Part shown: positions 23,339-36,476 of the stretch, piece by piece
Position numbering within the stretch: position 1 is the stretch's first letter
Layout: each line of letters begins with the position of its first letter
DNA from: Streblospio benedicti
Taxonomy: Eukaryota; Annelida; Polychaeta; Spionida; Spionidae
Assembly: GCA_019095985.1 (NCBI GenBank)
Contig: CM032669.1
Coordinates: forward strand, 58,165,418 to 58,229,417
DNA length: 64,000 bases
Direction of reading: 5' to 3'
Translations under genes and position numbers: made by a program
Notes under the pieces: generated by a model
What the model was told of the DNA's origin: nothing
Database searches by the model: none
Seen by the model: the letters and a program-made list of their open reading frames with translations, nothing else

Positions 23339-26300
23339 TTACTCGTCTTGTTCGAGACATCCCATAAAAGACCTGAAGCCCAAAACACCACCCTCGATCA
23401 CAATGTCCCCATGTGTGTAGCTCATCAGCGGAGATCGCTGCTTCGATAGTATTTCTCTCCATATCCTGCTGGTCGTAGTCAGTTTCAACTCATACTCTTT
23501 AGCCACCTCTTTTTTAACAACCATTATGCCATTTCTAATATGCACAAGATACTCATCATTGGTGTCCGTAAAGTGGAACACTGCTCTAGTGTTGACAGAG
23601 GCACATTCCTCTGTCTTCATGCGCACAGGGAGGATGTCAAAGAGCATGTCCATCGGCATCCGCTCGATCATCACTTTAGGCTTCATTTTCACCTTGACAA
23701 GGTCGTGGTCCTCAAGAGTTGTAGCAAGATAGTAGCCAACCTGCAAATATTGTGTGAAAGGCTGGGGTTTTGTTAACTTTTCTGTTCAATACCAACAATA
23801 TACATTTGATAATTTTCAACAAAACGTACAAAAGGAGTCAATATTTGAAATTAGAATATATATATATATATAAAAAAACGACACTAAGATTATCGGTAAT
23901 TGCACTGAGACGCATCCAGCATAGTAGCGTTAAGAGTTTTCCCACATTTTGTAGGAAGAAATACCCCGTTTGAACTGCTCTGCGCCTCTGCCAATGCCTT
24001 GAGGCACCTTAATCGCAGGTCCCTAGCCTTTTCATTTTGCCTGTCAAGTTCAAACACGTGTGTAGCCAGTTCTAGAGCCCATCCAAAGTCTCCTTTCTTA
24101 AACGCCTTGTCTCCTGCAACAAGTTTGAGGATGTTGGTGGGTTTTTATTGAAGTGATTGATAGAGAGAAGGGATTGAGAACCGAACTCGATTGGGGGATG
24201 GACCAAGGAAGCAGTGTGAATCATCAAAATGAAAATCCGGAGATGGACAATTGGGCATGGCTCAGCAAAGTGAAGAGGTACATGTGCAGCTTCGGCGAGG
24301 AAACTTAGACCTACAATCTCCATTGCATCAGCTGCGGACAGAATAACGCGTGAAATATTCACATATCCTATAACCTTTTGTCTGACTAACCGTTTAATGT
24401 TACATCACGATAATAATCACCTTAGGTGCATAACCATTGTGCATTTACTTGTTTGAAAACGTCTGAATGCCATATATACATTTATTTGTTTGAATAGCTT
24501 ATGAGCTTGTTCTAATTAACGTTTACACTTAATCAATTTGATCATTGCACCTTTTTTACCAGGTCAACTGTATAACCTTGTCACATAATGTTTGCGTATA
24601 ATATAAGGTTTTTATTTATAGGACGGTGTAGCGTGTTTGAGATCCCCCCGCCACTCTCAAAAGTCATTGGGTTGTCACCGTTGTACTCGTGTATTGTATT
24701 TTAAACATTGCATTGTATTTTATTGTAACTTATATATACCCCTTAAATTGTGCTTTCTAATGTACTTGAATACATATCTATCCCTTTGCTAAAACAGGTT
24801 TTAATTCCGGTGTAATGGCCTGATGGCAATCCCTACTTCATACTCATTTAGGGAAATTTTCGATATATTCTACATACATTTTTACATCCATTTAGGAGAC
24901 GACCCCCTTGTTACTCTGATATTAGAGAAAGGGAACACTATATCCCCATTGTAGTGGAATGTGTAGGCCTACTAGTAATTTATGATCTATATCATTGTTT
25001 GTTATTCCCGTGATATATACATACAACTGAAAACTAGAATTAATACAATGTATGTGACATCTGTCACAAAATAACATTATACTAGGAAACATATTCTAGA
25101 AGCATTTGTTCTGCGTAAGAGAAGAAAAAACGATTTAAAGACGAGTTGCCATCCTTGTTTTCGACTTTCTCTTTTGTCAAACACATTTCTTGCTTCACTT
25201 TTTTAAAAGATCAATTCGGGTATACGCATTTAGACAAAGCATGCTTTGTGTTGTCTTGCTTCTGTCTTCGCCTTCTGTCAACAGCTTCTTCTTTCTGTCT
25301 GAGAATTTGGGAATAATTGGGGGGTGGGGGTGGAATGAAAGAATATATGACAAATTGATATGTGTAAAATTTCATCGGCTTACCTATGTAATTATATCAA
25401 TGAAAGGAAGTTTGTCATTTTATTTGGTGGTATTATATGAATGGTAACTTTTATATTATTAATGCTGTTATGTAAAGCATTGATATGCTCTGATCGTCTT
25501 TCAATACCATATTATGGTCAATAGTGGATGGTGATACACCGTTGAGAAAATATGCCGAAACGTCAGTCCCTACAAAAAATCACGAGCCTTATGAACTGAA
25601 TGAGTTTCAGGATATTTTACTAGTTTTCTATGTGCCAATTTACAAAGTATTTCAACATATTGATTTGCAATTTAGTGATCGGTGTGGTGAGCACACGTTT
25701 CTCCCATCCTGCGAACATCTCACGATATGTAATCTATTCCCACCCAATGAATATTTAAAATATCCGTACCATGTCCCATTGCCCTTGCACATGCAGCTCG
25801 ACGTAAGAATTCCTTGAAATTCCACAATAAAAAGATGGAATGCCAATAATGCAGAGAATAACTTTTCAACGAATGCAGAGACTAACGTTACAACATTACA
25901 GCGACCCACGAAAATATTTATTTTATTTGTGACAGGCAGTATTACCCCTTTTCAGCACCGCCTTCTGTCCACCGGCCAGATCTACCATGTGCCTCGCCCT
26001 GTCTGCGGGGCTGATGTTGGCGAGGTCCGCCACGTCCCCGCTGAACCAGCCCATGTACGAGCCGAACACGCCCTGCAAGTGAGCCACAGTGCATTGTCCC
26101 ACTCGACACCTGCCTCTTTTCATAAAATGTGATAGTGTACATATTATCACGTAGAATGGTTGATGGACTAAACATTTGCACATCCGTTTGCACCACAACA
26201 CCCATCCCCAACCTGCACACGTTGCCCCCACCCCCCACCCCCCACCCCCACCCCCCACCCCCATTTTCCCCTAGAATCTGTGTGTCTGACGTTGGCATAG

Positions 26301-27338
26301 TGAGAGGAGCGGTGCTGGCTGATCAGAATACAATGAGTATCGATCGTGTGTGCGAATAGGGGATTGCAAACCTCTATGTAAAGACTTTCTAGTTTTTCGT
26401 TTATGTGTAAACACATGCTCCTCGGCTTTCCGCTCCCTGAGGCGGCCATTCGATTTTAGTTTGCGTAATATAGACGTCAACAGTTGTTTGTTACATTGAA
26501 CCGTGTCTATGGCACTGGTATGTTAATTGTAACGACTAGGACTGATCTTCTACATTTTCTTTCATTGCTCATTGATCACAGGCGTTCACAATTCTCAATT
26601 ATTTATCAAATACCACTTTATATTAGAAGTTAGATACCTTAACAGACCAAGGCACTGTGCCATAGAAGGGCTGGAGAAAAGGCTGGTTTTCCAGGTGTGG
26701 TGGTAATTTCACCTTGGCAACAATGTCATCTGGATGCATCCCTCTGTTCATATACCTGACCGGGAAAGAATGTTCTAGTAAGCACATCGCACGGATGAGA
26801 CCAATAAAGTATTTAAGATGTGTATTGTGTGAAAGGCGTACTGCAGTTTCAAATAATCCCCATAAATGGTACGCACCTGACAGTTTGATCATGAACCAGT
26901 TGCACCGCGTCCCTGTACATCGTAAGTATCTACAATTTGCTTCAAATATAAATAGTCTAATCAACCTTTCAGCATATGTAGCCATAAGATTTCCCCAAGA
27001 ATTCACCTCAAAATTATTTCATAAACAAAGATATATGCAATGTTGCGTACGCTTGACACGTTTTCACGGCCCACCAGCGGTTCAGTGTGGCTGGGCACCA
27101 GGTATTCGGGCTCCAGTTTCAGCACCAAGTCGATAGACCTCACCCAGCGCAGCACGTCACGGTTTGGTGTGCCTACGTCACAACATACGTAAACATCAGG
27201 TAGGTGGTCACTCTTTTTTAAAATGGAAAGCCAAAAAAAACTATGCACGAGACTGCACTACGCATAGGTAAACCCAGGTGTCATGGCGAGCAAGCCCTGC
27301 TGCACCCCCCCACCCAGGTGTCATGGCACACACAACAC

Positions 27339-27371
<33 letters not shown>

Positions 27372-28709
27372 GCACGGACGCACGCACGCACGCACGCTCG
27401 CACGCCACCACCACCACCACCACCCTTTTTCTTTTTCACTCACAAAATAGCATTTCTATGGAATTTGAACCATCTCGCCTGTACGAAAACAATCGAATCC
27501 ATTGCTCCCTTTGCATCCTTTCCAAAAGACTGGATCTGCTTTTGCGTAATGCCATGAACTGTTGTTGTTATTATAACCATGATGTATCTACTTTGATTCA
27601 GCATTCAGACTCACCTCCAATGAAATAGCAGATTCTCTTGTTCTAATGAAGTAATTAGAATTTGGACATTCGTGGCAATGTTCTAATTACAATCTAAAGA
27701 AATGTAGATCCTAAATAAATCATGGAACGAAAACGTATTGTGCGTATAATTGTGCTACATCCTTTTTAATCATTCTGGAATACAAGCAGTCTATTTGGTG
27801 GGTGTCTGAAATATCTATTTAGTTGTCTACATTTTTCATACGGCATATTTTCTCTTTCTTTTTTCTTTTCCGATGTGCATGTTCTTCACTGATAATAAGA
27901 TTGCATGAGACGATGGCATCATAAGTTGTGTTTTTATGTCGTGTTTACGGGTCGAGTGTGAATGAGGTGGTATCAGGTATAAATTACATGGCGGAAGTTT
28001 TCCTTGATAATCATGTTGTGAGGCAATTACATGTAGGCGAATTCCACAAACCACTGTACTAAGTACGTGTCTATCAGATAGTCACACAGTTGTGTTTTTA
28101 CAACATCTAGTCTGGTGTGCACTCATTTCCAATGTGAAACGTTTACTTGATTAATCATTTACTAATGAAATCTAGTAATGAAGCGATAGCTCATAAGTAA
28201 CAGCCTTACCATTTTCGTAATTTCAGATACATTGGACATTTCTCGCTCGCACGTACCAGACATGGTATACTACACACGCTGTCAGTACCTCTGATGGCGT
28301 AGAGGTTGGGGAAGGCGGCGTAGTAATTGTCGCCCGGTAGCACCACACCCTTGTCCCGCCAGAAGATGGTGATGTGGTCGTCAGTCTCCCCGGGCGTGTG
28401 GTATATCTCCAGATCTATTCCTGAAATCACAGTTTAAGAGGTCTTTTGAAAATATATCATAAACGTAGTGGTGCCATGTGGCATTTGGTAGGTCATGTGA
28501 AGGTCCATTGCGTGTTTATGTCTTTTTATTTATGTAATTCGTATAACAATTTTGACTCGTATACTTATCCATAGCAAATCCTTGAGGCGCAAGGGACACA
28601 ACCCCTCCCACCCCACCCCCCACACACACACGCACACACGCACACACATACACACAATTTTCCCATCAGAATATTTCATTTTTATGATGATTTTGGCATG
28701 TGCGTCAAC

Positions 28710-28804
<95 letters not shown>

Positions 28805-31203
28805 GCACGCACGCACGCACGCGCACGCACACACACACACACACACAAATCACCACCACCACACACCATCACCATACACTCTTTTCTCAAAAAACCCGGA
28901 TCTGTCAGTGAAAGCAGCACATACCTGCTATCGTTACATTTTGTTGGGAACCACGAATGAAATGGTCAGGGAACATCGGAGCTGTCTGAAAGGTCTTGTC
29001 GAAGTTGAGGTTTACACCGGCCTTATCTTTGAACGAGTCCGGCAAGAACATGCCAAATTGCCTTAAAAAGAGCAATAAAAGCCATAGTCAAGAGTAATGG
29101 TGCGTTTTCATTGAATCATATTTGACAAATGCGATATGCGATTGTTCTCATGTCTTCACCTTTGTGCACGTTTGAAGTGGATTTGGCCCGTCATGGCGGT
29201 CATCTTGATCTGCTCCAGCAGGCTCTCGTGAGCCCAGATCTGAGGAGGCTTCTCCAGATTCTCAATGAATGCCTGTCATAAATAAATTTTTTAAAGTAAT
29301 ATCAAACCAACTATAGATGACATATATTGCAAGGCGAACCTTAGCACTTTGTGGACTTTGTACCATGGAAATTAATATGGCACAGTAAATTGTATATACA
29401 TAGCAAAAACCGGACTTACCAATGACCCATATGTGTGGTCAGCATGGTTGTGTGTGAATATTATTGCTTCTATAGGTTTATCAGTGATGTTACGGAACGC
29501 AGCAAGTATATTTCTAGCATTTTCCATGGACTCAGTTGTGTCGACGATTATAACGCCTAAAGCATAGACATTTCAAGTCACGATATTATGTATATTGTTG
29601 ATGTACAGAAGTAAATATACAACACACACACACACACATGTTTTCATCAATACCATACCCTACCCGTGGGACCTTCGAGTAAGATGGAGTTGGCCATACT
29701 GTAGGCCAAGGCCACGTAACACCCATCGGTCACCTGGGAAAAGCAACGCCGCACTCAGATTACGTAGACATAAACAAAATAGTTATAGTTATAATGAATT
29801 GATAATGAGATAACGAATTAATCAATACATTTATTTGAATACATTCTCTCTTTTCATTCTCTCTACACACACGATCTTATTCTTGAAGAACCCTGCCTGT
29901 GCGGTTGACACATGTGACGTACACATTGTATATATTTTGTTTAGTAAATAACAGCCGAAATAATAATTTGCTTCATTGCAAATTCATTGATAAGTGTTTG
30001 GGGGCTGTGGTATACCTTATATTGGTTTGAACATACGTCTACTATGTATTATTCAAACGCAGATTCTGCTCTATTACCTGCATATGCCACAATGTGGTAT
30101 GTGTGATACGATGCTAGTCTGCAATAATGCTCACCACCCGTCCACCATCCAATTGCAATACACGTAAACCACAATGTAAACAGTGGTAAACACGATTGTC
30201 CAGATGCATGATATTAAATGACTGCTAGTCTTACAGATGTTCCCATTGATGATCTTGATTGGTAACCCCTTGTAACTGGATGTACGTGAACCGTGGTAAT
30301 GGAAATACGTGTTATCCTATTTCAATATGATAATTGAACCTTTTGAACATGTGGAATAATGTTTCCCGTTGTTTGTGGCAAATTGTTAAGCGTCCACCTC
30401 TAGGTGGATCGTTGCATTTTGAACTAGGAATACATGTAGCTGGTATATGTAAAAAAAACTTAATGTAATGGGCCTAAGAATTCGAACACGTTCAACTATA
30501 TATGGCACTGCGGCTAGGTCGCAACTATGACAGTCACCTTCATGATAGCAAGCATCAACAGGAATCCCTCACCCGAGACAGAGTCTCGCGCTCACAATCT
30601 GTGAATAATTTGCAATTGCATCCATCAGCATGTCAAAACTCAGACATAATATATATTTCAAATACTTCTCAAATAAGTTAACCGCACTGACACACAGATT
30701 AAGCACTCGACTATATACATTGTATCATGTTTAGTAGTGATACATCTGCTAATTCAGCTTGCATATTGCACAAATTCTGGCGGTGAATTAACACTACTAA
30801 ACATGGTATATTTCTTCAACATTCTTTATGCTTATTTACTATTTTATCACCTAAAATTTGAGTGCTTATTCTGTGTTTCCGTGCGGTTAACTTGTTCGAG
30901 AAGTATTTGACACATATACTATGTATTAAAGCAGATATAGACCTAGCTACCACTAAGAAACATGGTATATTTCTTTCATCAATATACCTGATATAATCCC
31001 CACCCGCGCGCCGTACTCACCCTGACCACCCGGGGCTGGCGGAACCACTGACTGGCGGCGAGTAGCGCGGGCGGCGGCGACACGCCGCGCAGCAGACTGT
31101 CCGGCGACACGCCCGCCGCCAGCCACAGCGACGCCCGCTGGACGAGGTAGACCGCGGCCACGGCCAGCACGGCGGCCAGCCCGCTCGTCCGCGCGGACGG
31201 CAT
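23339..31203 (-). CDS. membrane-anchored alkylsulfatase (SdsA1/BDS1 type), 11 coding exons
   Basis: Metallo-beta-lactamase-fold enzyme of the linear primary-alkylsulfatase family, which hydrolyses sulfate esters such as alkyl sulfates. Exons: 31021-31203, 29664-29733, 29420-29556, 29160-29272, 28925-29061, 28289-28420, 27007-27172, 26638-26755, 25946-26072, 23965-24113, 23339-23740. All junctions are GT-AG and phases join, giving 577 residues. Residues 8-32 are hydrophobic, so the protein is probably a signal-anchored membrane protein. The zinc motif THNHADH is at 119-125, HTPGETDDH at 221-229, and PSHTEP near 284-289. The dimerisation domain (YMNRGMHPDDIV onward) runs about 314-440 and an SCP2-like C-terminal domain 445-577. 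The start is the ATG at 31203; CTTGCAG just upstream is a possible acceptor, so a 5' UTR exon may exist. The true substrate in animals is unknown. Exon 1 recurs at 37413-37595. Confidence 0.92.
26224..26262. repeat. (CCCCAC)n low-complexity tract
   Basis: C-rich run with A every six or so bases, in the alkylsulfatase intron between exons 9 and 8. Glycine-rich reading frames over it are artefacts. Confidence 0.95.
27338..27425. repeat. (AC)n, (ACGC)n and (CCA)n compound microsatellite
   Basis: Dinucleotide CA units pass into CGCA units and then CCA units, all in the intron between alkylsulfatase exons 7 and 6. Confidence 0.95.
28711..28848. repeat. (AC)n microsatellite with (GCAC)n interruption
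   Basis: About 90 bases of pure AC, then about 28 bases of GCAC units, then AC again. A shorter AC tract lies just upstream at 28618-28655. Intronic in the alkylsulfatase gene, between exons 6 and 5. Confidence 0.95.
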
Positions 31204-33220
31204 CTGCAAGACGAGGAGAGGGCGAGGACTCGACCAGTGCACGTGATAAAGCCGTGGCTATCAGCTAATCTTGGCTATCGGCAAATACTTTCTCATTTGT
31301 GTCGCTCATTTAAAATTCAAAAACATGTTACAGTAATACCGCTGAATATTTCTGCAGTGGGGCTTCTGATTGTTTGGATTTCTTGAAGTATTGCCGCGGA
31401 TATATTAGGACCTTTGGATCATGGCTACATATAACCTTGAGATAAGACGCTGTCTACGTCTCTACTCTCGTACATATCCGTGTGACACCTATAGGCTTAA
31501 TAATTAGTGTTCAATGCGTTTAAATTACAGGGGTGTAGAGACCTTTGCCACGGTGGTGTAGAGACCTTTGCCAATGTCAGCACTATGCTATATGTCTAGT
31601 GTCATTCAAGTGGGTGTACACTGTGGTAAAAAATACGTTATTTTTGATTATGGGTAAATTTATCTATTATTTATGATGCTGCTAGTATAAAATACTTTGA
31701 CTTGTTTGAAACACGTGTAACAGTATTAACCATCTATACTTACTTTGATGTTTTGATTCGAAGAAGGTTTAAAATTAGTTCACATATCCTACACTATCGT
31801 TCATAGTGAAATGCTTTTTAATGTCTCAATGGCTAGCTGTGATATGTGTGTACCTATTACACTTACCTTTTGGATTGTGGACCATTGCCGAGGATCTTAG
31901 ACTGTTATCGTACCTTTGGTGAACATGTCAACAAACACGGACTTTGAATGTACAGTAAATTTAAATGTTATTATCCGACCGACTACTATGACAGTAAATA
32001 AAACAACATAGTGTACCGGTATGTGATATTTAATTATTGGGCAATGCCACTGGGCGTCTAGTCCTACAGAATACGTGTCCAAGCGCGCAGCTACCATTGA
32101 ATGTTTATTGGTGAACTATTTTAGAAGCTTAATTAACATCTAGTTTGTTCATTTCCTCTGAAGCCAAAGGATCACAGAATGAATACGTTAACAGTTCCCG
32201 GCACTGTAATCTAACTGGCAGAAAGGCTGCAGCTGGGCCGTAGCCAGGTACCATTTCAGTATTTATGACAGGGTGGGGTAGGAGGATTTTCCAAAATTGC
32301 TGTGAAAAAATAATAGCCCCCCCTCAAACCTCTGTGAAAAAAAATTGGTAACCCCCACCACCCGACCCCCAACAGTTAACGCATTCATTGTCCGGTTAAC
32401 TAAAATCTTGTTGATGGATATCCATATTATAAAAAAAAACAGTAAATTTTAGTACAGAATCTCTAAAAATAGGGGTAAATTTTATGTGAAAAAATTGATA
32501 GCCCCCCCACACACACACACTCTCTCTCTCTCAAAAGTGTGTAAAATTGATAGCCCCCCTCAAACATTGTGACAAAGTTCATGGCCGTCTAAATCCTCCT
32601 ACCCCCACCCTGTCATAAATACTGAATGGTCCCTAAATATGAGGTAAAAGGAGTCAACTGCCTCTATGGTTTGTGGGGGTGGAGTTAAGTCAAAACCTGA
32701 ATGAAACTGAGCTTCAACATTTTTTGTCATATGGTTACTTTTTTTTCTGAAATAGCCTCAATTTATGAAAACAGGTTCTTTAATTCCAAATTTTCTTGTA
32801 ACAACAACTGTAGTATGCCTCAAACCCTCTAGAAAAAGTGTGCACTATATTATAAGAGCTAGGAATTTGACTGCGTCCTCATTCAATATGTATTGCCTCC
32901 CATCTTTTGCAATTCTCACTACGGACTGAGAAGGTTAACCATACCCAATGACAGAACATTTTATTTGTTTATTTTGTATTTGTGCACATAAGAAAAGTAG
33001 TATGAAATAAGAGTCAGTCTGTCTTTAAGACGGAAATGGGCCAAATTAACTAAATGGACATTAGTTCGAACTGGTTACTTTTAAGAATCATTTAATTTTA
33101 CATTGGCCTGAATAAAACAAAAAGTGTGATAACCACCAAGATGTCAACGAATTCCGGCGCTGTTGTAGAATCATCCTACAACGTATACTGACTTTCGTTC
33201 ATACAGGATGGTGCGATTTT
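30088..33220. repeat. large direct duplication, copy D1
   Basis: Matches 36477-39652 over its full length with scattered single-base and homopolymer differences. It contains the first coding exon of the alkylsulfatase gene (31021-31203) and a TIR element. D1 is cut off exactly at the assembly gap at 33221, whereas D2 continues past that point. This fits two allelic contigs both kept in the assembly. Confidence 0.9.
32246..32635. mobile_element. non-autonomous TIR element with C-rich interior
   Basis: The left end (TTTCAGTATTTATGACAGGG then TGGGGTAGGAGG) is matched by the reverse complement at the right end (CCTCCTACCCCC, then CCCTGTCATAAATACTGAA). TIRs are about 40-45 bp and the element about 390 bp. 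The interior repeats a short AAAAATTGATAGCCCCCC phrase. It encodes nothing. Its second copy, 38660-39059, is simply the duplicated allele or contig. Confidence 0.75.
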
Positions 33221-33320
33221 NNNNNNNNNNNNNNNNNNNNNNNNNNNNNNNNNNNNNNNNNNNNNNNNNNNNNNNNNNNNNNNNNNNNNNNNNNNNNNNN
33301 NNNNNNNNNNNNNNNNNNNN
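33221..33320. other. assembly gap (100 N)
   Basis: Placeholder of 100 unknown bases, exactly at the truncated end of duplication copy D1. Confidence 1.
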
Positions 33321-36300
33321 AAACCCAATTTAAACCAAAATAGCCCCCCCCCCCCTTTCCCCTTTTTAAACCCCCACCCCCCCCAGTTGTATATCCCCCC
33401 AGTTTTTGGCAATATTTTAAATGTATAATGATAAAGAACTAAGTGATGTCCCCTGGTGTTTGCTGGGTGTTGTATATATATAAAAGAAAAAAACAAAATC
33501 CCCACAACCCTCAACACATCATTTAAAAAAATGCAATTCATGTTTAAAAAATAAAATGATATGAACTTTATAAAAAAAAAAAATTGAGCAATATGGGGAA
33601 AATCGATTTAATGCATAAAAAAAATCTATTTGAAATATAAACTCTGTGGCATATGAAGCAAATAAAAATTGATTGGGGATTGGTTTCAAATTTTTCACCC
33701 GATCTTGTCCCCCCCCCCTAAAACGTCTATCATGAATCAAAACATTTGACCCCCAGTTTTTTTTGCAAACTTTTTACGCTTAAAACCCTTTTTTTCAATT
33801 TCGACCCCCCCCGGCCCCCCACCACAAACATGTTTTAAAATTTTTGCCCCTATGCATATTGGGGCATTTTTTAAATATAACAATGAGTTTAACTATTTAA
33901 TGATGTTTATATTACTGAATCAGTGACAGAAGTGATTTTTTTTAATTAATAGTGTTTTTTAAAAGTTTATTAAAGAGGCGTGGGAAATAAAACAATATTT
34001 TGGAACTCTGAAACTAATACAATGATATTTTTTTTTCTCTACTATACTATATTATTTATACTACTTGATTTTTTATTTTTTAAAAACTTTAAAAAGCTTT
34101 AAATCTTTTAAATCTTAATATCCCTTTTTAAACTTATAATGTAAAAACACTATCAAATCCCGTCAATCAAAATTCACACCACTCAAACAAATTGGGGGAA
34201 CCTAACGAACTCTGAATATACAAAAACCAATATCACAGTTATAGAGGTAAAAAGTAAAACCCCTTTCACACTAATCACATTTCTGTCTCTGAAACGCTCA
34301 TTTCATTCCCTCACATTGACGAAGAACTTTTTTTTAAAACTGAGATAACGTCGGGCCTTTTCGCTGACTTCAGAAAGATTGCATTGTTCCTCGAAGTTCT
34401 GCTTTATGCTCATCTGTTTCTGCACCACCCGAAAGGTGTAAACCATTGGAGGGTTGTATTTAACCATATCGCTCAAAAAAACCCCGGGCTACCATTTAGC
34501 ATGGTCCCAAAAAAAAAAAAATATATAAAAAAGGTTGAAAAAATCAACTTTTATTTTATATCATTCATTTTATTTTGTAGGGGGGTTTTGGGTTAAGTTG
34601 ACAAAAACATTTTAGGATGGGGGGAGGTAAAATCATGATTTTGTCTTTTTTTTTTTTTCCCCCCCAAGCCACTTAAACGATAATTGATAAGGGAATACTG
34701 GTTCTTTTTTATAAGAAAAAATGGGTGGCTGGAATATTACTAAATTTGACTATTCAAACTATAGGAAATACTTGTTCTCTTTATGGTACTTTCACAACAG
34801 TATAAAAACTTCAAGAACTCTAAGGACAGCTAAAATCTTAACATCAGAAACATGATTCTATGTGTAGATATAAGAATTCAGCTAACTTTATGGCGGCCAT
34901 CTTGGATTTTTATACCCATGATATCTGACATATGGTAAAATTATTAAAAAATAATGTAGATAAGCTATTCTGACAAATGCAACTGAAAAAAGGCAATGAA
35001 CTTCATACTAAGGGGTCATGATGCCAGATTTGTGAATTTTTCAGTCAAACGTCATTTAGAGGTAGGGGAGACGCATTTTTGCTAGATAGCCCACTACATG
35101 AAAAAATAATAAAGGTAATTACATTTCGCTTTCAGAAATATAAAATAGACTATATGTAGATACTTTCTGCTAATTAACAACAGGATTCACCAATTAGTTT
35201 TGAAAATATACTCCAAGCAAATAATGTTATTTTTTGAAATCCGATGCAATTTTGGACCAAGATCTCAAAATTAACAAGAATTTTTCATTTATGTGATATT
35301 TCTTGGCAACTTTACCTTATTAGACATTCTAAGGTACCTATTGGGAATATACATGAACAATCATTTGCATGTTTAATGAATCAAAAAGCCATGAAATAGC
35401 CAAATTATGGTTTGATAGATATTTTTTCTGAGCTCGGGGGTACATTATGTTCAAAGTCGATTTTCAGTAATAAAGCTACCACTTACGGATGGCCATCATA
35501 TACCATTGTAAAGCACAAAGAATGAGGTTTCAGAAAATCACAATATCATCTGTTCACCTAATTTGGTACCAATTTGTCGAAAATGGGGTCCTGGCCCACC
35601 GCCTACTTGATCAAGGCTTCATCGGGGCCAATGTTCAGTGAATGTCTGACAGTATCAGCACAAAAAAGATACCGTTGATACTGTCAGACATCCACTGAAC
35701 ATTGGCCCCGATGATGAATTATTTACTAATAACTCGTTTTGAAACAGTTCAATATTTTACATGGGGGATGGGTGGATATACTTGGGCCCCCTCCAATTTT
35801 TACCAACGTTATAGACCCCATGAGCCAAATCTTGTGTGGAAAGCGAGCACCCTGACAGCCAATGGAGCCAAGATCTGTTATCAAAATATTGCACACTAAA
35901 TAATCAACTTCAATCCAATTTTTACAATTGGGGCTGAGTCATTATTCAAGGCGTGGGGGTCAAGTTTTTTTAGACGGCTGCAATATGAACTTCTGACCCC
36001 CTTCCCCAAGGGTTTCCATATCAAACATACGGCCCCAATCCGGGTTTCCAAACCAAACATATGAGACCCCCACCCCACCCACCCCTTAAACGAATACCTG
36101 CAATATGACTTTCAGACCCCCAACCCCCACCCCCAGATTGTATATCACCCCAGTTCTCTGGCAATATATTAAATGTATAATGAGCTAAAGAACTAAGTGA
36201 TGTGCCTGGTGTTTTGCTGGGTGTTGTATATATATGACAGAACAAAACAAAATACCCTACAACCACTCAACACATCATTCTCAAAGATGTCTTTTAATTC

Positions 36301-36476
36301 ATGTTCTAGTAAATACAATGATATGAACTTTATAAAAAGAAAAAAATTGAGCAATATGAGGAAATCCAGATTTAATGCATATAAGAAAATCTATTTGAAA
36401 TATAAACTCTGTGGCATATGAAGAGCAAATAGAAATTGTGATTCGGGATCGGTGGTTCGTATTTCACCCGCGATCT
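33321..36476. other. gene-free, homopolymer-damaged stretch between the duplicates
   Basis: Bases 33330-33710 are a degraded direct repeat of about 36070-36470 (TTAAATGTATAATGA, TGCTGGGTGTTGTATATATA, ATGATATGAACTTTATAAAA). Runs of A, T and C are inflated throughout 33330-34720, as in unpolished long-read sequence. A hairpin at 35620-35713 is listed separately. No coding region was recognised. Confidence 0.6.
35620..35713. repeat. 94-bp near-perfect hairpin
   Basis: Arms 35620-35657 and 35676-35713 (CATCGGGGCCAATGTTCAGT.. mirrored by ..CTGAACATTGGCCCCGATG) differ at about one base. The loop is 18 bases. Not inside a gene. Confidence 0.95.

Noticed and set aside
25524-25817. 97-codon plus-strand ORF
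   Set aside because: No recognised domain, antisense within an alkylsulfatase intron, no splice or promoter support.
25923-26449. Glycine- and proline-rich open frames
   Set aside because: They run over the CCCCAC tract; only 25946-26072 on the minus strand is a true exon.
28530-29066. Open frames rich in TH or CV repeats
   Set aside because: Readings of the (AC)n tracts inside introns; the real exon nearby (28925-29061) is on the minus strand in another frame.
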